Below, piece after piece: positions 38,275 through 46,183 of a stretch of DNA of 64,000 bases. The notes under the pieces are model-generated. The model saw only the letters and a list, made by a program, of their open reading frames with translations, had not been told where the DNA came from and ran no database searches. The position numbers and the translations under genes were made by a program. Within the stretch, counting starts at the first letter, position 1; the number at the start of each line of letters is the position of its first letter. This DNA is from VXPQ01 sp965232485 (GTDB lineage Bacteria > Bacteroidota > Rhodothermia > Rhodothermales > VXPQ01), in contig OZ246975.1 in NCBI GenBank assembly GCA_965232485.1, positions 558,001-622,000 on the forward strand, written 5' to 3'.

Positions 38275-39764
38275 TTACGAAGCCACGTTGTCCATTTGCG
38301 CTTTTTGCAAACGCCCGCTGTAGTCCACGTAAACGCTTTTCGTCTCCGTATAGAAATCGAACACTTCCAGCCGCCGTCCCGGTGCCCGTTGCCCGTGTGC
38401 TTGACGCCCCCGAAAGGCATGTGCGCCTCGGCGCCGATGGTCGGACCGTTGATATACGTAATGCCCGCATCCAGATCTTGCATGGCGCGGTGCGCCAGAC
38501 ACACATCCTGCGTATAAATGCTGGAAGAGAGGCCGTAACGCGTCGCGTTGGCGATCTGCACGGCTTCGTCATATGACGCGGCCTTGAGCACGGAAAGCAC
38601 CGGCCCGAAAATTTCCTCGCGGGCAATGCGCATGTCCGGCGTGACTTCGGTAAACAAGGTGGGTTCGAAGAAAAAACCTTCGGAAAGCGCCCCCTGCGCG
38701 GCCTGCTTGCCTCCGACGCGCAGGGTTGCGCCCTCGTCGCGCCCAAGCTCGACGTAGCGCTGCGTCTTGTCCAGCGCCTTTCGGTTGATAAGCGGACCGA
38801 CATGTACGCCCTCGTCGTTGCCGTATCCAAGGACCAGCGTTTGCATCTGCTCAAGAAGCCGCTCGACGAACATATCGTGGATGGCTTCGTGCAGCACCAG
38901 TCGACTCGTGGCCGTGCAACGCTGCCCCGTGGTTCCGAACGCCCCCCACAATACCCCTTCGAGCGCCAGGTCCAGGTCCGCGTCCGACAGGACGATTTGC
39001 GCATTTTTTCCGCCCATTTCGAGAGAAAGGCGTTTGTGCAGCCTGCCGCAGGTTTCTCCGATTTTCGATCCGACCGCGTTCGATCCGGTGAATGACACGG
39101 CGTCTACGCCCGGGTGCTCGACCAGCGCCTCGCCCGCCGCGCCGCCTCCGTGCACCAGATTGAACACGCCGGAAGGCACGCCCGCGTCCGCAAGCAGTTG
39201 CGTAAGCAGCGTAGCGCTGTGCGGCGCCTCTTCGCTGGGCTTGAATACTATGGCGTTGCCGCAGGCCAGCGCCGGAAATATTTTCCAGGTGGGCACGGCG
39301 ATCGGGAAATTCCATGCGGTAATGAGGCCCGCCACGCCTATGGGCCGCCGGATGCTCATATTGAACTTGTCCGGCAATTCGCTGGGAACCGTGCGCCCGA
39401 AGAGTCGCCGCGTTTCCGAGGCCGCATAATACGCGGTGTCGATGGCTTCCTGCACGTCTCCGCAGGTTTCGGCGAAGGGCTTGCCCATTTCACGGGTTTC
39501 CTCGAACGCGAGCGCTTGCTTGCGTTCCGTCAACAAATCCCCGACGCGCCGGAGTATTTCCCCTCGCTGTGGCGCCGGCGTGCGCGACCACGCGGGAAAA
39601 GCCTGGCGCGCCGCCCGCGCGGCCGCGTCGATATCTGCGGCCCCGGATTCGGGAAAAAGGCCGATCGTTTCCTGCGTACGCGCCGGATTGACCTTCTCGA
39701 AGGTAGCCCCCTGTTCCGCGTCTACCCAGGATCCGTTCACGAAATTCCGAAAGGATTCAGGCAT
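38275..39764 (-). pseudogene. Aldehyde dehydrogenase with a one-base frameshift near the 3' end
   Basis: An NAD(P)-dependent aldehyde dehydrogenase with complete catalytic core: ITAWNFPIAVPTWK, the LEMGGKNAQIV glutamate motif and the GTTGQRCTATSRLVL cysteine. Reading frame is normal to GNGHRDGGW, then the sequence TGGAAGTG (38362-38369, minus strand) lacks one G. The expected ending, EVFDFYTETKSVYVDYSGR then LQKAQMDNVAS, continues in the next frame and stops at 38275. The unshifted frame runs on through meaB antisense to 38040 with nonsense residues. The core and catalytic residues are intact, so a corrected gene would be about 496 residues. Either a recent pseudogene, a sequencing or assembly error in a short G run, or a slippery site. 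Substrate is unknown. Confidence 0.82.
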
Positions 39765-39855
39765 CGTCTTGTTGTTTTGTTCATGGATTTACTGTGCGCG
39801 AATTCCGTACTATCTTTCCATGCCCACAGATCCGATTTTTGCCTTGTTTTCCGCC

Positions 39856-41064
39856 ATGTCCAAACATATATCGACGCCTCCCGCCAACGCCATCGACAGG
39901 CGCGTCAGCGCAAGGGCGAACAACACGAAACCCAGCGGCATTCGCCGGTTCTTCGAGATCGCCGCCACAATGGATAATGTGATCTCCCTGGGCATCGGCG
40001 AACCGGATTTCGTGTCGCCGCAACCGGTCATCGATGCAGCCATCGCTTCGTTGCGCAAGGGACACACCAACTACACTTCCAATGCGGGACTGTTTCGCCT
40101 GCGGCGCCTGATTTCGGAAAATCTGGCGCGGCGGTACGGCATGGCCTATGCGCCGGAGAACCAGATCGTCGTCACGGTGGGGGCGAGCGAAGCCATGCTC
40201 ATCGCCATGCTGGCGACCATCGATCCCGGGGACGAAGTGCTTATCCCCGAACCCTGTTTCGTTTCGTACGGCCCGCTTGCGGAATTCGCCGGCGCAAAGG
40301 TGACGTACATACCTACAAGGGTGGAAACCGGTTTCCAGGTCACGGCGGCGGATATTGCCGCCCGCGTCACGCCGCGTTCGAAGATGCTGTTCCTCGGGTA
40401 CCCGAACAATCCCACCGGGGCCGTGCTCCGGCGCGACATGCTGGAAGATATTGCCCGCGTGGCCATCGACAACGACTTGGTTGTCTTGTCCGACGAAATA
40501 TACGACCGGCTGATTTACGGACGGGCCGCCGAAGAAGGGCATGTCAGTTTGCCGTCCCTGAACGGACTCTACGAACGCACGATCCTGACGGGCGGATTTT
40601 CCAAAAACCACGCCATGACGGGCTGGCGCATCGGGTACGCCTGCGCCCCGGAACCGCTCAGCGACGCCATGTACAAAATGCACCAGTATGCGGTGATGTG
40701 CTCGTCTACGATGGGGCAAGTAGGGGCCGTGGCCGCGCTTGAGGCGTGCGACGACGACGTGGAGCGCATGCGGCGCGCCTACGACGAGCGGCGGCGCTTT
40801 ATCGTGGACGGATTGCGGGCCGCCGGGTTGCCGACTTTCGAGCCGGAGGGCGCCTTCTACTGCTTTCCCGACATTACTTCGACCGGACTGTCGTCCGAGG
40901 CGTTCGTAGAGCGGCTGCTGGAGGAAGAGCAGGTGGCGTGCGTGCCGGGAGACGCCTTTGGGCCCAGCGGGGCGGGGTACGTACGCTGTTCGTACGCTAC
41001 GTCCATGGATCAGCTGGAAGAGGCGGTGCGGCGCATCGCCCGGTTCGTCGCGCGTTGCCGCTAA
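39856..41064 (+). CDS. Class I/II PLP-dependent aminotransferase
   Basis: A 402-residue aspartate-aminotransferase-fold enzyme. Key parts: ISLGIGEPDFVSPQPVIDA, HTNYTSNAGLFRLRRLISE, the FLGYPNNPTGAVLRRD asparagine motif, VVLSDEIYDRLIYG and the PLP lysine in TGGFSKNHAMTGWRIGYACAP, then the arginine near YVRCSYATS. It belongs to the aspartate/alanine/aromatic aminotransferase subfamily, substrate uncertain. ATGs at 39820 and 39856 are available; the second fits the family length best. It is divergent from the aldehyde dehydrogenase with about 91 bases between starts. Confidence 0.9.
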   Translation: MSKHISTPPANAIDRRVSARANNTKPSGIRRFFEIAATMDNVISLGIGEPDFVSPQPVIDAAIASLRKGHTNYTSNAGLFRLRRLISENLARRYGMAYAPENQIVVTVGASEAMLIAMLATIDPGDEVLIPEPCFVSYGPLAEFAGAKVTYIPTRVETGFQVTAADIAARVTPRSKMLFLGYPNNPTGAVLRRDMLEDIARVAIDNDLVVLSDEIYDRLIYGRAAEEGHVSLPSLNGLYERTILTGGFSKNHAMTGWRIGYACAPEPLSDAMYKMHQYAVMCSSTMGQVGAVAALEACDDDVERMRRAYDERRRFIVDGLRAAGLPTFEPEGAFYCFPDITSTGLSSEAFVERLLEEEQVACVPGDAFGPSGAGYVRCSYATSMDQLEEAVRRIARFVARCR

Positions 41065-41110
41065 TGAAACGATGATCAATCAATAACTGACATGCATAGA
41101 TGGAGGGGCC

Positions 41111-41278
41111 TTGAGTCGGCGCAACGCGGCAGAGGTTTCGCAGGAAAGAAACAGGACGTCGCGTCTCCCTAAAAAACGCAGGCGACGAAACGGTCGGGAA
41201 ACGATGGCGGCGCGTCGTCGTACGACCACTCGCCGGGCGCCGTCCATGGTTTCGGCAATCCGTGTTTTACGTTCCTGA
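41111..41278 (+). CDS. Possible small, very basic protein
   Basis: An unrecognised open frame of 55 codons from a TTG at 41111, preceded by GGAGG five bases away, ending 11 bases before the prfB ATG. The product would be strongly arginine- and lysine-rich (SRLPKKRRRRNGRE, AARRRTTTRRAPS). Arginine-rich reading frames are common by chance in GC-rich DNA, so this is tentative; the clear ribosome site and the position just upstream of prfB are what make it worth listing. Confidence 0.25.
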   Translation: MSRRNAAEVSQERNRTSRLPKKRRRRNGRETMAARRRTTTRRAPSMVSAIRVLRS

Positions 41279-41289
41279 ACGGTATCTCC

Positions 41290-42409
41290 ATGTCTGTTTC
41301 CGAGGATCATATTCAATCTCTCCTGGAGCGCGTGCGTGCGCTCGGAGGCTATCTTTGACGTCGATCGCCGCAGAAATATCGTCGAGGCGCTGAACCGGAA
41401 ACGGATGGATCCGAATTTCTGGAGCAATGCGGACGCCGCGCGCAAGGTCGAAATGCAGTTGTCCGCCGAGCAGGGCTGGATCGATGCATGGGAGGCGCTG
41501 TCCGGCCAGGCGGACGATATCGAAACGCTGCTGCTGCTTGCCGAAGAGGAAAAGGACGCTGACCTTTCGAGCGAAATCCAGGAGGAAACCGCCCGCATGG
41601 AAAAGGCGCTGGAGGCCCTGGAATTCAAAAATATGCTGGGCGAACCCGACGACGAACGCCCGGCCATCCTCACGATCCATCCCGGGGCGGGCGGCACGGA
41701 AAGCCAGGACTGGGCGGAAATGTTGCTGAGGATGTACACCCGCTGGGCCGAGCGGAACGGATACAAGGCTGAATTGGTGGAGCATCAGGCGGGAGACGTG
41801 GCGGGCGTCAAGAGCGCCAGCATTCGCGTGACGGGGCCGTACGCCTATGGCTACCTGAAATCCGAAACCGGCGTGCATCGGCTTGTGCGCATATCCCCGT
41901 TCGATTCCAGCGGCAGGCGGCATACGTCGTTCGCCAGCGTCTTTGCGTATCCAGAGGTCGACGACGCCATAGAAATCGCGCTGAACCCGGACGATGTGGA
42001 ACTGCAAACCTTTCGTTCCGGCGGCAAGGGCGGGCAGAACGTGAACAAGGTAGAAACCGGCGTACGGCTGATCTGGACCGGAAAATTGTCGAACGGCGAA
42101 GCAGCGCGGGTCGTGGCGGAATGCACCGAGGAGCGCAGCCAGCTCCAGAACCGGGATCGCGCCGAAACGATGCTCAAAAGCCGCGTATACCGACTGGAGC
42201 AAGACATCAAGGAAGCGGAAAAGAACCGGCTTGAGGGATCGAAAAAGAAAATCGAATGGGGAAGCCAGATCCGGTCCTACGTGTTTCAGCCCTACACGAT
42301 GGTCAACGATCACCGCACGGACACCAAGGCGACGGATGTGCAAGCGGTCATGAACGGGGATATCGAACCGTTCGTCAAGGCGTTTTTGATGCAGCGAGCG
42401 GACGCATAG
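41290..42409 (+). CDS. prfB: Peptide chain release factor 2 (programmed +1 frameshift)
   Basis: RF2 recognises UGA and UAA stop codons. The first 22 codons run from the ATG at 41290 to CTT, then an in-frame TGA (41356-41358); the rest of the protein is in the +1 frame from 41357, giving 372 residues. The site GGAGG-CTAT-CTT-TGA-C matches the classical RF2 autoregulatory frameshift, where low RF2 lets the ribosome slip past its own stop codon. The main body contains the anticodon-like SPF (RISPFDSSGRR) and the catalytic GGQ (SGGKGGQNVNKVETG). A reader who ignores the shift would begin the gene near 41336 and lose the true N-terminus. Confidence 0.96.
41344..41359 (+). promoter_or_regulatory. 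RF2 +1 ribosomal frameshift site
   Basis: GGAGGCTATCTTTGAC: an internal Shine-Dalgarno-like GGAGG, a four-base spacer, the slippery CTT codon and the weak TGA-C stop context. The in-frame stop plus continuing family sequence in the +1 frame is direct evidence for the shift. Confidence 0.94.
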
Positions 42410-42421
42410 ACGGACAGCGCA

Positions 42422-44005
42422 ATGGTCAGGGTAGACTTTCTTGTAATCGGGAGCGGCGTGGCGGGGCTTTCGTATGCGTTGAAGGTGGCCGAGCGCGGTT
42501 CCGTGGCGATCGTAACCAAAAAAGAAACCGCCGAATCGAACACCAACTATGCGCAGGGCGGCATTGCCGCGGTCATGGCCCCGCCGGATTCGTATGACAG
42601 CCATATAGAAGATACCGTGGCGGCCGGGGCGGGACTTTGCGATCCCGAGGTCGTGCGGTTCGTGGTCGAAGAGGGGCCGGATCGGGTGCGCGAACTGATC
42701 GAAATGGGCGCCGATTTTACGCATCGCGGCGGAGACCTGCATCTGGGGCGGGAAGGAGGACATTCCGCGGATCGGATTGTGCATGCGGCGGACACCACCG
42801 GGAGGGAAGTAGAGCGCGCGTTGCTTGCTGCGGTCCGGAATCATCCGAATATCGTCACCTGCGAATACCACTTCGCCGTCGAACTGATTACCGAACATCA
42901 TTTGGGGCAGCATGTCACGAAATTGCGGCCGGACATTCGCTGCTTCGGCGCTTACGCGTACGATTCCAGGGCAGATCGCGTCGAGGCGTTTCTCGCCAAA
43001 TCAACCCTGCTGGCTACGGGCGGATCGGGAGAAATTTATCTGCACACCACCAATCCCGACGTAGCGACAGGGGACGGCGTGGCGATGGCGTATCGGGCCA
43101 AGGGGCGAATCGCCAACATGGAGTTCGTGCAGTTCCACCCGACGTCTCTCTACGGTCCGGAGGCGGATTCCTTCCTGATTTCGGAGGCCGTGCGGGGAGA
43201 AGGCGGGCGACTGTACAACAGGAAAGGCGAACGGTTCATGCCCGCCTATGATGCGCGAAAAGAGCTGGCTCCACGCGATATTGTCGCCCGCGCCATCGAC
43301 GAGCAACTCAAAAAGCATGGCGACAAACATGTGCTGCTGGACATTTCCCACCAGCCCGCCGACATGATCCGGGAGCGATTCCCCTACATCCATGCTACCT
43401 GCCTCAAGTTCGGGATCGATATGACCCGACAACCGATTCCGGTCGTTCCGGCGGCGCATTACCAGTGCGGCGGCGTGCTTACCGACCATGCGGGACGAAC
43501 CTCGATCGGCGGCCTCTTCGCGTGCGGAGAAGTCGCGTGTACGGGACTGCACGGCGCCAATCGCCTCGCAAGCAATTCGATGCTGGAAGCGCTGGTGTTC
43601 AGCAAACGGGCGACCCGCGCCGCCATCGAATATGCGCGAACCCAGTCGTTCCGGGACGATATTCCGGCATGGGACGCCAGCGACGCCAAACGCCCGCAGG
43701 AGTGGGTGCTTGCTTCGCACAACCGGGACGAATTGCGCCGCGTGATGTGGGATTACGTAGGCGTGGTGCGCTCCAGCCTGCGACTTGATCGGGCATTTCG
43801 GCGGACCCGGCTTCTGTACAAGGAAACCGAGGAATTCTATCGGCGGACGCGCATTTCCGTCGAATTGTGCGAATTGCGCAACATGATTGCGGTAGCCTAT
43901 CTGATTATCCGAAGCGCGCAAATGCGCCGCGAAAGCCGGGGCCTGCACTATATGCTCGATTATCCCGACCCGGTGGAAGCGGAAAAACGCCCCACGCTCA
44001 TGTGA
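42422..44005 (+). CDS. nadB: L-aspartate oxidase
   Basis: First step of de novo NAD synthesis: FAD-dependent oxidation of aspartate to iminoaspartate. The 527-residue flavoprotein has the N-terminal FAD fold (VIGSGVAGLSYALKVAERG), TNYAQGGIAAVM, HLGREGGHSADRIVHAADTTG, GEIYLHTTNPDVATGDGVAMAYRA and ACGEVACTGLHGANRLASNSMLEALVF, the hallmarks separating NadB from succinate dehydrogenase. It starts 12 bases after prfB, so the two may share a transcript. nadA and nadC are not in the window. Two terminators follow it. Confidence 0.95.
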   Translation: MVRVDFLVIGSGVAGLSYALKVAERGSVAIVTKKETAESNTNYAQGGIAAVMAPPDSYDSHIEDTVAAGAGLCDPEVVRFVVEEGPDRVRELIEMGADFTHRGGDLHLGREGGHSADRIVHAADTTGREVERALLAAVRNHPNIVTCEYHFAVELITEHHLGQHVTKLRPDIRCFGAYAYDSRADRVEAFLAKSTLLATGGSGEIYLHTTNPDVATGDGVAMAYRAKGRIANMEFVQFHPTSLYGPEADSFLISEAVRGEGGRLYNRKGERFMPAYDARKELAPRDIVARAIDEQLKKHGDKHVLLDISHQPADMIRERFPYIHATCLKFGIDMTRQPIPVVPAAHYQCGGVLTDHAGRTSIGGLFACGEVACTGLHGANRLASNSMLEALVFSKRATRAAIEYARTQSFRDDIPAWDASDAKRPQEWVLASHNRDELRRVMWDYVGVVRSSLRLDRAFRRTRLLYKETEEFYRRTRISVELCELRNMIAVAYLIIRSAQMRRESRGLHYMLDYPDPVEAEKRPTLM

Positions 44006-44107
44006 GCGGGCTCCCCCTTTTTTTCGACGCCGCAGACACGCAAATCTGTGTCGAAAATATCGGAACAACCCCCGCCGGGCCGTGTTGTACTTTTTGCGGA
44101 GCAGTGT

Positions 44108-44152
44108 CCGGCCAGGCAATGGCGCAAAGTTGCGCTATGTCGCCCTGGCTGG
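44108..44152 (+). ncRNA. Structured leader element upstream of rimP
   Basis: Outer stem CCGGCCAGG (44108-44116) pairs with CCTGGCTGG (44144-44152), nine pairs with one G-U. Inside is a hairpin, GCGCA-AAGT-TGCGC (44122-44135). It matches no riboswitch class I recognise. It is followed at once by two terminators and then rimP, as an attenuator leader would be. It could also just be part of the nadB 3' untranslated region. Confidence 0.35.
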
Positions 44153-44164
44153 CGTAATACGTAA

Positions 44165-44193
44165 GGAGGTTTCTCCCGAAACCGCCTTTTTTT
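44165..44193 (+). terminator. Intrinsic terminator 1 downstream of nadB
   Basis: Hairpin GGAGGTTTC (44165-44173), loop TCCC, GAAACCGCC (44178-44186), eight pairs with one mismatch, followed directly by seven Ts (44187-44193). A strong rho-independent terminator, about 160 bases after the nadB stop. Confidence 0.88.
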
Positions 44194-44216
44194 GTGGTTG
44201 GCGTATGTACGTTAGC

Positions 44217-44248
44217 GCCCGCCCGGTTATCGGGTACGGGCTTTTTTT
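44217..44248 (+). terminator. Intrinsic terminator 2, 26 bases before rimP
   Basis: GCCCG (44217-44221) pairs with CGGGC (44237-44241), with an inner CCCG/CGGG stem, followed by seven Ts. It ends only 26 bases before the rimP ATG. Transcripts of the rimP operon must therefore either begin in this gap or read through this hairpin. A possible -10 box TATAAC lies at 44248-44253 but has no good -35. Confidence 0.85.
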
Positions 44249-44274
44249 ATAACGCGAAAAACGGAAAACGACTC

Positions 44275-44763
44275 ATGACCGGACCGTCGCTTGCACAGGA
44301 ATGCGACGCGCTTCGCGAACGCATTGCGGCGCTTGTCGAAGAAGCGATCGCCGATTCGGCGGTGTTTCTCGTTGAGGTGCAGGTGCGCGGCGCAAAGGGA
44401 TCCCGCGTGGTCGAAATCTATGTGGACAGCGAGGACGCGCTGGGCGCCGACGATTTGACGAAAATCAGCCGCGAGGCAGGATTTCTGCTGGATATGGAAG
44501 ATGTGGTTACGGGGAGGTATACGCTGAATGTGTCTACGCCGGGCCTTGATCGTCCCCTTGCATTGCCGCGGCAGTACCGGAAAAACGTAGGGCGGGACGT
44601 ATGCGTTCGCTATGCAACCGGAGACGACAACGGAGACGCAGAAGTAGTCGGCGCGTTGCTCAACGTAGCCGCCGACGCTATTGAAGTAGCCGTATCCGGT
44701 TCCGATGTGCGCCGCATTCGCCTCGACGATGTGGTGCAGGCGCAGGTGCGGCTTCCATGGTAG
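44275..44763 (+). CDS. rimP: Ribosome maturation factor RimP
   Basis: A 162-residue protein needed for 30S subunit assembly. It has the two-domain RimP plan: VFLVEVQVRGAKGSRVVEIYVDSEDALGADDLTKISREAGF, then STPGLDRPLALPRQYRKNVGRDV with the conserved PGLDRPL and a C-terminal Sm-like beta domain (VVGALLNVAADAIEV... IRLDDVVQAQV). The start MTGPSLAQECDALRERI replaces an earlier in-frame Met inside terminator 2. It opens the rimP-nusA-infB-rbfA-truB-ribF-rpsO-pnp block found in many bacteria. Confidence 0.93.
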   Translation: MTGPSLAQECDALRERIAALVEEAIADSAVFLVEVQVRGAKGSRVVEIYVDSEDALGADDLTKISREAGFLLDMEDVVTGRYTLNVSTPGLDRPLALPRQYRKNVGRDVCVRYATGDDNGDAEVVGALLNVAADAIEVAVSGSDVRRIRLDDVVQAQVRLPW

Positions 44764-44823
44764 GAATCGACCGTATATCTCCTGATACATAGACCAGAAC
44801 CAGCCGGCAAGGAATACCGAGAC

Positions 44824-46137
44824 ATGCAAAGCAAGGATCTAATATCGTCGTTTGCAGAGATTGCGCGCGAAAAGGCTATTGATCGAGATTCCCTGACGCT
44901 GATCGTCGAGGATGTTTTTCGGGCCATGATTCGCAAGCGGTACGGCGCAGACGACAACTTCGATATCATTTTCAATCCGGACAACGGGGATATTCAGATC
45001 ATCCACGTGCAGGATATCGTGGCGAACTGGAACCTGAAGGACCCGGTCACGGAAATCGAACTGGACGCGGCGCGAGAGGTGGACGAGGATTTCGAGATCG
45101 GCGAAGAGGTGGCCAGCGAAATCAATATAACGGGGTTTGGGCGTCGCGCGGTTATGGCGGCCCGGCAAGCGTTCAGTCAGCGAATCCGCGACATCGAAAA
45201 AGAAAAGATTTACAAAGACTATACCGACCTGATCGGCGAAGTGGTGGTCGGAGAGATTTACCAGACGCGGCGGCGCGAAGTACTGGTCATTCATAACAAG
45301 GTGGAGCTGGTGCTTCCCCGTTCCGAGCAGATATTCAAAGACCGGTATCGCAAGGGGGACATGCTTAGAGCAGTAGTGCAAGAGGTGAAACGGGACCTGG
45401 GCAGCAACCCCCAAGTCATTATCAGCCGGGCGTCTCCCGTTTTCATGGAAAGGCTGTTCGAGCTGGAAGTGCCTGAAATCTACGAGGGCATCGTGGAAAT
45501 CAAACGCATCGTGCGCGAGCCCGGCGACCGGGCCAAGGTCGCGGTGATGAGCAACGATGACAGGATCGACCCCGTAGGAGCATGCGTCGGCGTGAAAGGG
45601 GTTCGCATTCATGCAGTCGTTCGCGAACTGGGCAATGAAAATATCGATGTGCTGGAATATTCGAGCGACCCCTATCGCCTGATCGAGCGGGCGCTTTCTC
45701 CGGCGAATCCGGTGAGCGTAACTATCAACGACGACCTTGATCCGCCGCGCGCCAAAGTGGTTGTGAAATCGGAGGAGGTAAGTCAGGCCATCGGGCGAGG
45801 CGGAATCAACATACGGCTTGCTTCGCGCCTGACCGGCTATGAAATAGACGTATACCGGGAAATCACCGAAGACGAAGAGGATGTGGAGATCGACGAATTT
45901 GCGGACGCCTTCACCCCCGATACGCTGGACAAACTCCGCAATATCGGTTGCGATACCGCAAAGCAGGTCGTGGAGCTTTCCGTGGACGAATTGATGCGGC
46001 GTTCCGGGCTGGAGCAGGAAACGGCGCAACACGTGCTGGAAACGATTCGCCTCGAATTCGAGGAAGAGGAGGCGGAAGTATCCGTTCCGGGGCAGGCGCC
46101 CGCCCCGGACGCCGCTCAAGAAGCGCAAGAAGGATAA
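44824..46137 (+). CDS. nusA: Transcription termination/antitermination factor NusA
   Basis: A 437-residue RNA polymerase-bound factor controlling pausing, termination and antitermination. Order: N-terminal polymerase-binding domain (1-125), S1 domain (GEVVVGEIYQTRRREVLVIHN..., about 138-205), two KH domains (MSNDDRIDPVGACVGVKGVRI and KVVVKSEEVSQAIGRGGINI), then a helix-hairpin-helix repeat (LDKLRNIGCDTAKQVVEL) that resembles the acidic repeats of some NusA proteins, and an acidic tail. It follows rimP by 60 bases and precedes infB by 46. Confidence 0.96.
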   Translation: MQSKDLISSFAEIAREKAIDRDSLTLIVEDVFRAMIRKRYGADDNFDIIFNPDNGDIQIIHVQDIVANWNLKDPVTEIELDAAREVDEDFEIGEEVASEINITGFGRRAVMAARQAFSQRIRDIEKEKIYKDYTDLIGEVVVGEIYQTRRREVLVIHNKVELVLPRSEQIFKDRYRKGDMLRAVVQEVKRDLGSNPQVIISRASPVFMERLFELEVPEIYEGIVEIKRIVREPGDRAKVAVMSNDDRIDPVGACVGVKGVRIHAVVRELGNENIDVLEYSSDPYRLIERALSPANPVSVTINDDLDPPRAKVVVKSEEVSQAIGRGGINIRLASRLTGYEIDVYREITEDEEDVEIDEFADAFTPDTLDKLRNIGCDTAKQVVELSVDELMRRSGLEQETAQHVLETIRLEFEEEEAEVSVPGQAPAPDAAQEAQEG

Positions 46138-46183
46138 TCTCAAGCCGGAAAGATCGCAGACTCAGGAACGGCGGCTGTTGCCA

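Noticed and set aside
44081..44160. A tRNA gene upstream of rimP (as metY in E. coli)
   Set aside because: No T-loop GTTCRA sequence and no acceptor stem; the stem-loops fit a leader or 3' untranslated region better.
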